DNA from: JAVJUV01 sp047314965 | Lineage (GTDB): Bacteria; Pseudomonadota; Alphaproteobacteria; Rhodobacterales; Rhodobacteraceae | Length of the DNA: 64,000 nucleotides | NCBI RefSeq assembly: GCF_047314965.1 | Contig: NZ_JBLBVK010000058.1 | Coordinates: 1-64,000, forward strand | Direction of reading: 5' to 3' | In this document: positions 33,032 through 41,120 of the stretch, in pieces | Layout: each line of letters starts with the position of its first letter | Numbering within the stretch: position 1 is the first letter of the stretch | Position numbers and translations under genes: made by a program | The notes under the pieces: generated by a model | Told to the model about the DNA's origin: nothing | What the model saw: the letters and a program-made list of their open reading frames with translations, nothing else | Databases searched by the model: none

Positions 33032-33657
33032 GGAAGGGTGCGATCGCCCTCTTGGCTATGCTCGTCGGGCCCGCGCTTGCTTTTGCACAGGATCAGCTTC
33101 CCCTTCCCGGCACCCGCTATGTCGTTGTGGATACCGACGATGCCGCCAATCTTCGGATGGAGCCATCTGAGGAGGCAAGCCGGGTGACCCGCTTTGCCGA
33201 TGGAACGATCTTGCGGAACATCGGGTGCGGAATGTACGTCGGACAAGGCTGGTGCGAGGTCGAGACCGTAGCTGGCGGCGTTGCAGGTTGGACATCGGCG
33301 CAACTCCTGCGTCCGTATTCCGGTGCCGATCCTGTCGCGCTGCTAAGCCCCGCGGTGGCGGCCAACAGTACGGAGGCCGCAACTCCAGGCAGAGTGAACG
33401 GAGTTTTGTAACCTGCGGCCGTTCGCGATTACAGCCTCGACGTCGCAGCCGGAACGGTCTTGACGGTTTCCGTCAGGTCGATTCCGGAAGGCAGCGTTCT
33501 GATCGTTTTCGACAAGAGCGGAGATGCGCTTGCGGAGATGGACAATCCGCTGGCCTCCGCGTCCGTCGAGTTCGGCGAAGCAACGAGTATACTTCTTCGG
33601 CTTGTGGAGAAGTCTGGCGCCAAAGGCGAATTCGAGTTTGATGTAGCTGTGGAGTAG
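33028..33657 (+). pseudogene. Exported SH3-domain protein interrupted by an in-frame TAA
   Basis: Translation from ATG 33028 gives a signal peptide (MRKGAIALLAMLVGPALAFA) and a bacterial SH3 domain (ANLRMEPSEEASRVTRFADG to GWTSAQLLRPY), stopping at TAA 33409-33411 after 127 residues. The same reading frame continues after the stop as PAAVRDYSLDVAAGTVLTVSV and on to TAG 33655-33657. This matches the beta-rich C-terminal part often joined to such SH3 domains. The single stop splits one gene into 127 and 81 codons. It may be a true nonsense mutation, a sequencing error, or a natural truncation with the rest decaying. The gene is coupled to the L,D-transpeptidase, so a peptidoglycan-binding role is likely. 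Confidence 0.65.
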
Positions 33658-33841
33658 CCAAGCGGACCATTCCGACCAAACGCCTCGCACGACCGAAACA
33701 AACGTCTCAGGACATTGCGGGAAATGCCCGAAACGGTTTTTGCCGCGTTTTCCGCGTTTGACGTCGAATGACACATATCAATCTTTTGATGCGTATCCTG
33801 GAATACATTGAGCGTGTTCTCTCCGATACAGGATGGCCGCC

Positions 33842-35107
33842 ATGACCAAACCAGACACTCATCCAGCCGCTCGGATCGCATCACTTGTCGCTTTGACGAA
33901 GAAGCACCTGCTGTATCCGAACAACCCCATCGTCAACAGCGCGACAACCGAACCTGTGATCTGGGTCGATGGTCGTGACCACCTGTTGTTTTGCTCGAAC
34001 AACCTGCTTGGTCTGTCGAACCATCCCGACGTGAAAGAGGCGGCGATCAAGGCTCTGGACCGCTATGGTCTTGGCTCCGGCGGCTCTCGGCAGATGGCTG
34101 CGAACATCGATGTTCACCGCGCTCTGGAGCAACGGATTGCCGAGTACGTCGGCCAGGAGGACGCCATCTGTTTCGCCACGGGCTACATGGCGAATGTCGG
34201 CACTGTTCCGGCCTTGATGAAGGTCGATTTCCTCGAAGCGATCGCGAAGGCGCATCTGGGCGGCAAGCAACCTACCCGAGAGGAAATGGCGGGTTTCGAT
34301 GGTTGGGAAATCTTCAGCGAAGAATTGAACCACGCAAGTCTCGTGGATGGCGTCAGACTGGCCAAGGCCCGGGTCAGCCGCTTCGGCCACAAGGATACCG
34401 ATCAGCTTTCAAAGCTTCTGGAGGCATCTGGAGCGAGGTCGAAATTCATCATCAGCGACGGTGTCTTCAGTATGGATGGAGATATCGCACCCATCCCCCA
34501 GCTTGCCGATCTGGCCGAAAAGAACGGCGCCTTGCTGATGATCGACGACGCCCACGGGGTCGGCATGCTGGGTCCGAACGGGCGCGGCAGCCTTGATCAT
34601 CACGGCGTAAGCACGTCTCGCGTGGATTTGCAGATGGGGACATTCACCAAGGCTTTTGGGGGCATAGGAGGGTACGTTTCAGGTGATAGGGACCTGATCG
34701 ATTTCCTCCGCATTACGGCGCGTTCGTACATTTTCTCCGCGCCATTGCCGCCTGCCATCGCCGCAGGGGTCGCAGAAGCCATAGATATCGCCGACCGGGA
34801 ATCCTGGAGACGCGAGAAATCACTGGAGAACGCTCACTACTTCCGGCGGGAAGTGCAGGCGCTGGGCTACGACACCGTTGGAAGCGAAGCGCATATCGTG
34901 CCGACGCTCATCGGCAACGAACTGGCGGCGGGCGAGGTGACCAAGCTCCTGCGTCACCGCGGCATTATCGCCCCGCATGCGCGTTATCCAGCCGTTCCGC
35001 TGGGCCGTGCGCGCATACGTTTCGTCATGACTTGCCAGCACGAGAGACAGCAGATCGACTACCTGCTCTCGTGCCTCGCCGAAGTGAAGAAACTGCTGAA
35101 ATTCTGA
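33842..35107 (+). CDS. Alpha-oxoamine synthase (serine palmitoyltransferase/KBL-like PLP enzyme)
   Basis: 421 residues from ATG 33842 (AGGA eight bases before; ATG 33833 is in frame). Family marks are SNNLLGLSNHPDVKEAA, GLGSGGSRQM, SEELNHASLVDG, DDAHGVGMLG and the PLP lysine in GTFTKAFGG. Such enzymes condense an amino acid with an acyl thioester and release CO2: serine palmitoyltransferase, AONS, KBL and ALA synthase. Relative to those, about 25 extra residues (roughly 127-152, containing AHLGGKQPTREEMAGFDGW) precede SEELNHAS. The SDR ten bases downstream would reduce a 3-keto product. Substrates are unknown. Confidence 0.85.
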   Translation: MTKPDTHPAARIASLVALTKKHLLYPNNPIVNSATTEPVIWVDGRDHLLFCSNNLLGLSNHPDVKEAAIKALDRYGLGSGGSRQMAANIDVHRALEQRIAEYVGQEDAICFATGYMANVGTVPALMKVDFLEAIAKAHLGGKQPTREEMAGFDGWEIFSEELNHASLVDGVRLAKARVSRFGHKDTDQLSKLLEASGARSKFIISDGVFSMDGDIAPIPQLADLAEKNGALLMIDDAHGVGMLGPNGRGSLDHHGVSTSRVDLQMGTFTKAFGGIGGYVSGDRDLIDFLRITARSYIFSAPLPPAIAAGVAEAIDIADRESWRREKSLENAHYFRREVQALGYDTVGSEAHIVPTLIGNELAAGEVTKLLRHRGIIAPHARYPAVPLGRARIRFVMTCQHERQQIDYLLSCLAEVKKLLKF

Positions 35108-35117
35108 GGAGGCTTTC

Positions 35118-35900
35118 ATGGCTGACGCGCCAGACCACCGGTTCGCGCTGATCACCGGTGCCTCGTCCGGTATCGGCAAGGCCTTTGCCGAGGCCTTTGC
35201 TTCGCGCGGGTACGGGATACTGGCGGTCGCTCGTCGCGAGGAACAACTTGGGCAACTCGCTGCAGAACTGTCCGCACGCTACCACATCGAGGTCCTGACA
35301 TTCGCGGCCGATCTGGCTCTGCCCGAAACACCGGATCGGCTGATAGAATTTGTCAGAAAGAACGCAATCAGGATCAGTGCGCTGGTGAACAACGCGGGCT
35401 TCGGTGTTCCAGGCAATCTGTGCGATGTGAACTGGCAGCGGCACCGCGATTGCATAGAGGTGATGGCGACCGCGCCGGTTCGCCTCTGTTACCTCTTCGG
35501 CCCTCTCATGGCGGAAAGCGGTGAGGGGACGATTGTCAACATATCGTCCCTGTCGGCCCTCCTTCCGCCCCATGCCGGAGGTACGCTCTACTATCCCGTG
35601 AAGTCGTTTCTCTATCAGTTCTCGCTGGCGTTTCGAGCCGAGATGGAACCTGCCGGTGTCCGGGTCATTGCTGTTTGTCCCGGCTTCACCGAGACCAACT
35701 TTCAGAAGGCCGCAGGGGGAACAGTCGAATCCGTGGCCGTGCCCAAATGGCTCTGGACGTCACCGGGACAGGTCGCTGCCGATACTCTCCACGCGGTGGA
35801 TCGAAACCGGCCGGTATGCATTCCTGGCCTTTTCAACAAGGCGACGGCGGTTTTCTTCAAGTTCGTGCCGGCAGGCATTGCGCGCCGTATCGTTGGATAA
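35118..35900 (+). CDS. Short-chain dehydrogenase/reductase, candidate 3-keto reductase
   Basis: 260 residues with all classical SDR marks: TGASSGIGKAFA, NNAGFG, Ser in VNISSLSA and YYPVK (Tyr-x3-Lys), then PGFTETNF. GAGGAGG sits before the ATG, ten bases after the oxoamine synthase stop. By analogy with 3-ketosphinganine reductase, it likely reduces the ketone made by the preceding enzyme. The inference rests on operon structure. The gene ends five bases from the convergent GNAT-like gene. Confidence 0.85.
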   Translation: MADAPDHRFALITGASSGIGKAFAEAFASRGYGILAVARREEQLGQLAAELSARYHIEVLTFAADLALPETPDRLIEFVRKNAIRISALVNNAGFGVPGNLCDVNWQRHRDCIEVMATAPVRLCYLFGPLMAESGEGTIVNISSLSALLPPHAGGTLYYPVKSFLYQFSLAFRAEMEPAGVRVIAVCPGFTETNFQKAAGGTVESVAVPKWLWTSPGQVAADTLHAVDRNRPVCIPGLFNKATAVFFKFVPAGIARRIVG

Positions 35901-35905
35901 GGCGG

Positions 35906-36967
35906 TCAGAAGACATCGGCCGGACTGATCAGAAGGGGCTTCGTCCTAAGCGTCGTCAGCAAGTCATCGTCCATAAAAACCGTGTCGATACGCAGTTTCG
36001 CGCTACCCGCCATGGCACGGGACAAAAGCCCAAATCCGCCGGCCTGTTTAAGGGCGCGAAGAACGGGGCTTCTTTTGTCAAGCATCACCAGACCCACCCG
36101 CGTATTGTTTTCGGCGAGACACGCCTCGGCAAGAGAAAAGAAATCCGCTGCCCTGCCTTCTTGAAAGTAGATGTTGCCAAATCGAACAACTTTCAGGTCT
36201 TGCAGATCAAGAATTCTGTTCCAACCGGGAATACTGGGCAGGGCGTCCAGAAGTAGCCTGCCGGACAGTCCCGGCATTGAAAGGATCTGCCAGTTGAGGA
36301 TTTCAGCTTGCGCCGAGGCCGTGATCTCTCCGTTGCGCCGGAACACGCGTGTCTCGCCAGGGAAGAAGGACAGGTCGAAATCCGCAAGCTCATGGTCCGC
36401 ATAAAGCTGTTTGAGTCCTAGCAGGATACCTTGATGTTCGTCCTCGCGGATCGTGCCCACCGAGCTGGACAGGCGCGGTTTGAGTCGGCTGAACAATTGC
36501 AGTGGTACGTCCGCTTCGACGGCGTGTCCCGTGTGTTCGGAGAGTTTCAACGAAATCTCCGTGGTTGCTTCCACATAGGCGAATCCGAAACCGGGCCGCC
36601 CGACAGTTCTTTCCGCATAAGGTCGGATGACATCGATCATGCGCGTTGCAAAGCCCTGATCCCGGCGGTCCGGAAGCGTCGCCGCCATCACGAAGTGGTA
36701 GGCGCCGCAAGGCTGGCCGCCGATATGCTTTATGCAGTGATCCAGCACGAATACGCATTGCTCGACGCCTTTCTCTGCAAGGACGAAGAAGCTCGGATCG
36801 CGCATCCTGGCAAGCTTCTCGCCGATTCCAAGAACGCGGTAACGCGTGTCGCGACTTCCCCAAACCGTCGCATCGAGAATGGAAAGCGTTTGCTCGGTCG
36901 GCTCCGACGTTCGGCTGATGATCTGGCCAAGATTTTCGCCGCGCCAGAGGACTTCGGAATCTGTCAT
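35906..36967 (-). CDS. GNAT-like acyltransferase-related protein
   Basis: 353 residues without a signal. The segment MAATLPDRRDQGFATRMIDVIRPYAE has the Gln/Arg-x-x-Gly-x-Ala/Gly layout of the acyl-CoA-binding loop of GNAT N-acyltransferases, and a second GNAT-like half may follow. Bacterial ceramide synthase is also a GNAT-like protein, so N-acylation of the amine made by the facing oxoamine synthase is an attractive guess. The family assignment is moderate and the substrate unknown. It overlaps the GH3 gene by four bases. Confidence 0.6.
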   Translation of the reverse strand: MTDSEVLWRGENLGQIISRTSEPTEQTLSILDATVWGSRDTRYRVLGIGEKLARMRDPSFFVLAEKGVEQCVFVLDHCIKHIGGQPCGAYHFVMAATLPDRRDQGFATRMIDVIRPYAERTVGRPGFGFAYVEATTEISLKLSEHTGHAVEADVPLQLFSRLKPRLSSSVGTIREDEHQGILLGLKQLYADHELADFDLSFFPGETRVFRRNGEITASAQAEILNWQILSMPGLSGRLLLDALPSIPGWNRILDLQDLKVVRFGNIYFQEGRAADFFSLAEACLAENNTRVGLVMLDKRSPVLRALKQAGGFGLLSRAMAGSAKLRIDTVFMDDDLLTTLRTKPLLISPADVF

Positions 36968-38520
36968 GCCTCTTCCCCGGCCATGTCGGAACGTCGCACG
37001 AAAGTATCAATGTCCGAGAAAAGGGCGCGGTCCTTGACGATATGTGGCAGCTTGTTCTGCCCGCCAAGCTTTCGCCGAACCCGCATCCATTCCTGGAACG
37101 CACCAGATTTCAGGAGCATGACCTCCGGTGCGCTCACGGCAGCATCGTCACGGCGAAGCTCCCTGTAATCCGTATTGCGGCTTTCCAGGCTCTGGTCCAA
37201 AAGTTCCGCAAATCGATCGGGTATCCCGGTCCCGGTGCCTCCCTTCGTTTCTATGAGATAACGATGATGACCGCCCACGTCCTTGTGAACGGCGCCGACG
37301 CAATAGTCCTGGATGTGCAAGCCGAGAGCCTTTGCAGCGCGAGATATGGCCTCTGCGATTTCGGACTCGATCAGATGCTCTCCAAACTCCGACAGTGCGT
37401 TGCCGACACGACCGACAACGACGACACGCGGGGGATCAAGGTCGACGAACCTGACGACATCTCCCACGAGATATGACCAAAGGCCCGCGGCCGTCGAAAT
37501 GGCGACTGCATAGTCCTGTCCTCGTGCGACTTGCGCCGCCGTGAACCTGCGTGGTGATGATGCTCCCAGTTCACTGACCGGCACGAATTCGAAGAACACC
37601 GTCCCATCCAGAATAAGGCGTAGCCCCTCTCCATCCCCGCGATCGGCAACGGCGAAAACTCCCTCGCTTGCCGAATACATCTCGCGTGTTTCCGCATGAG
37701 TGCCCGCAAGAAGCGCAGCGAAGCGATCACGATAAGGGGAAAAATTGATGCCGCCATGCACGACGAGTTCCAGATTGGGGAACCAGTCAGCAAGCGTGTC
37801 TCCCCCATGTTGGCGGGCAAGTTCCTCGAAAAAGATCAGCATCCAATTGGGCGACCCGCCAAGGAACCGGACATCCTCTGACGGAGCAATCCGGGCGAGT
37901 TTTTCGATCTTTTCGTTCCAGTTCTCTATATTCGCAATCTCAGCGGGAGGGAGAACACGGCGCTCAAGAAAGCCCGGGATCGCGCCTATCGTGATCGCGC
38001 TGACCGCGCCGGACATTGTGTGGTCCGTTTTTCGTTCAAGGCTTTTGGGTCCGGTCAGGGCCAGCACGGCCCCGCCAAGGACCTTGCTGTCCGGCTTTCG
38101 GGCAAAGTGGAAGCAAAGCAAATCGAGAAAGCCCTTGGCAGCGGCGCGGCGCATCGCTGGCGTGTAGGGGATATGTTTGGACTCTCCCGTAGTTGTTCCA
38201 GAAGTTTCGGCGAAGAAAGGTATTTTGCCCGGCCAGGTGACATCGACCAATGATGGATAATCGGCCTCCCACCAATCCCTCCAGAAATCCTCATAATGAC
38301 GGAGGCCTACGCGCGCCTGGTAGTCACGGGACGAGCGGATGTCCCAAAATGCATACGCCGCGCCGAACTTCGTCGCTTTCGCCTTTGCAACAAGGTTCAA
38401 AAGCGTTTCCTCCTGGCTTTCACCGGGATCCAGCCTGCCAATTTGTGCGAGGCGGCTCTTTGCATAGAGCCTTGCCAGCGGGCCCACGTCCAGAAAACGG
38501 GATGCGCCACGCTTGGTCAT
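36964..38520 (-). CDS. GH3 (auxin-responsive promoter) family acyl-adenylating enzyme
   Basis: 518 residues. Adenylate-forming motifs are visible: ETSGTTTGESKHIPYT (ATP loop), MYSASEGVFA, YLVGDVVRFVD and VVGRVGNALSEFGEHLIE. Plant GH3 enzymes join carboxylic acids to amino acids; bacterial members are poorly studied. It could activate a fatty or other acid for the neighbouring acyltransferase or form an amide directly. It is the central gene of the minus-strand set GtrA-like/GH3/GNAT-like, with ATGA overlaps at both ends. Confidence 0.88.
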   Translation of the reverse strand: MTKRGASRFLDVGPLARLYAKSRLAQIGRLDPGESQEETLLNLVAKAKATKFGAAYAFWDIRSSRDYQARVGLRHYEDFWRDWWEADYPSLVDVTWPGKIPFFAETSGTTTGESKHIPYTPAMRRAAAKGFLDLLCFHFARKPDSKVLGGAVLALTGPKSLERKTDHTMSGAVSAITIGAIPGFLERRVLPPAEIANIENWNEKIEKLARIAPSEDVRFLGGSPNWMLIFFEELARQHGGDTLADWFPNLELVVHGGINFSPYRDRFAALLAGTHAETREMYSASEGVFAVADRGDGEGLRLILDGTVFFEFVPVSELGASSPRRFTAAQVARGQDYAVAISTAAGLWSYLVGDVVRFVDLDPPRVVVVGRVGNALSEFGEHLIESEIAEAISRAAKALGLHIQDYCVGAVHKDVGGHHRYLIETKGGTGTGIPDRFAELLDQSLESRNTDYRELRRDDAAVSAPEVMLLKSGAFQEWMRVRRKLGGQNKLPHIVKDRALFSDIDTFVRRSDMAGEEA

Positions 38521-38960
38521 TTCCAGCTCTCAGTATCCGGAACGCGGAAGACAAAGAATTTCATCAGCCCGTATTCAAGCATTGCAACGCTGACCAGGCA
38601 GATGCCCCACGCGGCGCGGTGATGGATGTCCCAATGATTGGTGAGCCAGAAGTTGAGGAAAATCCCAATGATTAGGATCAGAAGCGCCGCTGCCGCTTCG
38701 CGGGAAAGCGATCCGGAATAGCTTCGTGTGGATTTGTAGAATGCAAGAGTTCGATGCAGGTGGTGCTGCCGGAATATTCCTATCAGAAACGCGGCGGTCC
38801 AACTGGTGGTGGCACGCGGTTCAAATGGATTGATGAGGTAGATGATCTCGTAAGTCAGCCATGCCAGGACCGTGCCAATGCCCGCGGCAATCACAACGCG
38901 CTCAAGCTCGCGTCGACTTCGGACCCATATCGAAAACGCATGCAGCAAAACGAACTCCAC
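38517..38960 (-). CDS. GtrA-like small membrane protein
   Basis: 147 residues from GTG 38960, for which I see no good ribosome site; a later GTG near VVIAAGIGT is possible. It shows about four hydrophobic helices (IAAGIGTVLAWLTYEIIYLI, WTAAFLIGIF, AAALLILIIGIFLNFWL, WGICLVSVAMLEYGLMKFF) and the FRQHHLHRTLAFY loop typical of GtrA/DPMS proteins. These move or help synthesise polyprenyl-linked sugars. Its overlap with the GH3 gene suggests that it helps transport or decorate the lipid or sugar product. Confidence 0.65.
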   Translation of the reverse strand: MEFVLLHAFSIWVRSRRELERVVIAAGIGTVLAWLTYEIIYLINPFEPRATTSWTAAFLIGIFRQHHLHRTLAFYKSTRSYSGSLSREAAAALLILIIGIFLNFWLTNHWDIHHRAAWGICLVSVAMLEYGLMKFFVFRVPDTESWK

Positions 38961-39150
38961 CGGATTATGGGGTCAGGTCGGTTCACATTCTAGCTGCAAG
39001 GCTAGTTGCTTGACCGTTCCGCAAGAATGACCTCGATCAAGGCCTTGCCAGACCGTCGATCCTGCCAATATGCCTGAGTGCTTCGCATGTGCAGCAAGCT
39101 CCGAAGAGTTGATCTGCGTCATGGTTACGCTGGACCTCCCGGTTGACCCT

Positions 39151-39167
39151 GAAAGGGTGACCCTTTC
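39151..39167. promoter_or_regulatory. Palindrome before the LOG-family gene
   Basis: GAAAGGGTGACCCTTTC is an eight-base inverted repeat (GAAAGGGT/ACCCTTTC) around a single G. It ends six bases before the ATG at 39173. Its position over the translation start region suggests an operator or an RNA hairpin that hides the ribosome site. Confidence 0.45.
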
Positions 39168-39172
39168 GTGAG

Positions 39173-39898
39173 ATGGCAGAGATGGCCGCGAAAAATGACA
39201 AAGGTGATGGAACGCTGCTCAGCCTTATCCAGGGCGCGGAATCTTCGTTCCTCCAGGGCAGGGGCCAGCGTTCCCAGGATGTCGAGGCCGCCGTCGGAAT
39301 GTTCCTTGAACTGCTGCGTGGCTTTGAAAGGCTCGAGGTGCCAGAACCATGTGTCACGATCTTCGGGTCTGCGCGAATTCCCGAAGGCGATCCTTCTTAC
39401 GAGATTGCGCGCAACATGGGGGCTGCGCTGGCCCGTGCCGGCTATTCGGTCATGACGGGCGGGGGGCCCGGGCTCATGGAGGCTGCCAACCGAGGCGCCA
39501 AGGAAGCCGGCGGATACAGCGTCGGCTGCAATATCCGTCTTCCGCACGAGCAGAAGCCAAATGACTATCTGGACGATTTCGTGGAGTTCGAGCACTTCTT
39601 CATACGGAAGCTGATGCTCATCAAGTATTCCTGTGCATTCGTCATTCTGCCCGGAGGCTACGGCACCCTGGACGAGGCCTTTGAAGTCGCCACCCTGATT
39701 CAGACCGGAAAGCTGAAGCGATTTCCAGTCGTCGTCATGAATAGCGCTTTTTTCAAGCCGTTCGAAGACCTGCTGCGCGGAGAAATGAGCAAGGCGCGTC
39801 TGATCGATGAGGAGAGACTGGACATCGTCTTGCTGACTGACGATCCCGAAGCCGGTGTTGAGTGGATCAACTCACATGCCCGGAACGAAACCCGGTAG
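39173..39898 (+). CDS. LOG-family protein (cytokinin-riboside phosphoribohydrolase-like)
   Basis: 241 residues with the two signature motifs GGGPGLMEAANRGA and PGGYGTLDE, plus FGSARIPEGD near the start of the fold. The LOG/YvdD family cleaves nucleoside monophosphates such as cytokinin ribotides to base and ribose phosphate. The N-terminal 55 residues are an extension seen in the longer bacterial type. ATG 39173 and ATG 39182 are both possible. It is monocistronic and converges on mnhG. Confidence 0.85.
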   Translation: MAEMAAKNDKGDGTLLSLIQGAESSFLQGRGQRSQDVEAAVGMFLELLRGFERLEVPEPCVTIFGSARIPEGDPSYEIARNMGAALARAGYSVMTGGGPGLMEAANRGAKEAGGYSVGCNIRLPHEQKPNDYLDDFVEFEHFFIRKLMLIKYSCAFVILPGGYGTLDEAFEVATLIQTGKLKRFPVVVMNSAFFKPFEDLLRGEMSKARLIDEERLDIVLLTDDPEAGVEWINSHARNETR

Positions 39899-39940
39899 GG
39901 CGGCGGTTCTGCAACTCGACACCGTTCTTCCCCTCCGCTC

Positions 39941-39955
39941 GGAAGGAAACCTTCC
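39941..39955. terminator. Hairpin between convergent LOG and mnhG genes
   Basis: GGAAGG-AAA-CCTTCC is a six-base stem with a three-base loop between two genes that end toward each other. It may serve both directions. No T-run follows, so strength is uncertain. Confidence 0.35.
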
Positions 39956-39966
39956 AGGACCCGTGT

Positions 39967-40338
39967 TCAGTCATTCGTGTCCCGGTCCGGGCTCGCAAGT
40001 GTTGACCAGGTGTCGTCGTCAAGCGGCGGTGGCGGCGTATCGCAATCAAGGCGGTGGATATTCACCTTTGCAATGAAGTTTGCGGAAACCGGGGCGGTAA
40101 CGAAAAGAAACGCCATGATCAGGACTTCGTGCATCGACGGGTCGCCCGAAGCGAAGGCCGCCAGAATGGACGCCAGCAAAAGCATGCCGATCCCCACTGT
40201 TCCGACCTTCGTTGGCGCATGCAGGCGTGTCATCGGGTCGTTGAATTTCAGCAATCCGATCACGCCGACCATCACGAAGCCAGAGCCGATCAAAAGGGCC
40301 AGTGCGGCAGCATAGGTGGTGATAATCTCAAGTGTCAT
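39967..40338 (-). CDS. mnhG: Mrp Na+/H+ antiporter subunit G
   Basis: 123 residues with three hydrophobic helices and the subunit G signature VGVIGLLKFNDPMTRLHAPTKVGT. Last gene of the seven-function Mrp (Mnh/Pha) operon; the complex exchanges cytoplasmic Na+ or K+ for protons. It overlaps mnhF by four bases. The proline/aspartate-rich tail is variable in this family. Confidence 0.92.
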   Translation of the reverse strand: MTLEIITTYAAALALLIGSGFVMVGVIGLLKFNDPMTRLHAPTKVGTVGIGMLLLASILAAFASGDPSMHEVLIMAFLFVTAPVSANFIAKVNIHRLDCDTPPPPLDDDTWSTLASPDRDTND

Positions 40339-40622
40339 TCGATGATGTCTCCCCTGAGAATGAACCTGGCCAGCGCCACCGTCGACACGAAGCCAAGCAT
40401 TGCAATCAGAAGTGTCACTTCGAAGTAGACTTTGACCCCCTGATGGATGCCCAGAACCACCACCACGCCAAGCGCATTGATGACCATTGTGTCCAGCGCA
40501 AGGATGCGATCACCGACCGACGGTCCCATCACCAAACGTACCATCGAAAGTATCTGCCCGGCCGCAAGTGCCAGGAAGGCAATGGCAATGGCGATGTCCA
40601 GAAATGCGGAAGCGGACGTCAT
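40335..40622 (-). CDS. mnhF: Mrp antiporter subunit F
   Basis: 95 residues, three helices. The segment LVMGPSVGDRILALDTMVINALGVVVV is the family core. It overlaps both mnhE and mnhG by four bases. A small membrane subunit required for assembly of the antiporter. Confidence 0.92.
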   Translation of the reverse strand: MTSASAFLDIAIAIAFLALAAGQILSMVRLVMGPSVGDRILALDTMVINALGVVVVLGIHQGVKVYFEVTLLIAMLGFVSTVALARFILRGDIIE

Positions 40623-41119
40623 GAGAATATCTCCAGAAGGCGGCGCTCATATCGGGACTTTATGTCGTCCCGGACACCATCGGGGTCGTCGGTATGAAGG
40701 ACGTGAACCAGAAGGCTGTGGCCTTCGTCGGACAGATCGGCCGAGACCGTGCCCGGCGTCAAGGTGATGGTGCCGGCGAGAACCGTAATGGCCTCAGGCT
40801 GCTTCAGTTCGAGCGGTATCGCGATCCAAGCCGGTTTCAGTTTGGCGTTCGGCACGGTCAGCACGATCCACGCCACCTGAACGTTCGCGACAAGAATGTC
40901 CCACAGGACGATGAGGCTGTAGGAGATCATCTTGCCAAGCCGAATTCCGTCCGGCCTGTCCGGCCACCAGATGGAGGTTATCCATGGAATGATGATGCCG
41001 AGGATTATGCCGAAAACGACCATGCCGGCGCTGATCTCGTTCTGAAGCAGCGTCCAGACAATGGCTAGGATGAGAGTCAGCAGGGGATGCGGCAACAGCC
41101 AGCGAAAGGCACGTACCAT
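40619..41119 (-). CDS. mnhE: Mrp antiporter subunit E
   Basis: 166 residues starting at ATG 41119 (MVRAFRWLLPHPLLTLILAIVW); the longer open frame to 41386 is a shadow of mnhD. Helices occupy the first third, and ITLTPGTVSADLSDEGHSLLVHVL is the subunit E motif. It lies one base after mnhD. Confidence 0.9.
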   Translation of the reverse strand: MVRAFRWLLPHPLLTLILAIVWTLLQNEISAGMVVFGIILGIIIPWITSIWWPDRPDGIRLGKMISYSLIVLWDILVANVQVAWIVLTVPNAKLKPAWIAIPLELKQPEAITVLAGTITLTPGTVSADLSDEGHSLLVHVLHTDDPDGVRDDIKSRYERRLLEIFS

Positions 41120-41120
41120 G

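Noticed and set aside
33786..33799. FNR-like TTGATGCGTATCCT before the oxoamine synthase
   Set aside because: Only 8 of 10 consensus positions match, which is expected by chance.
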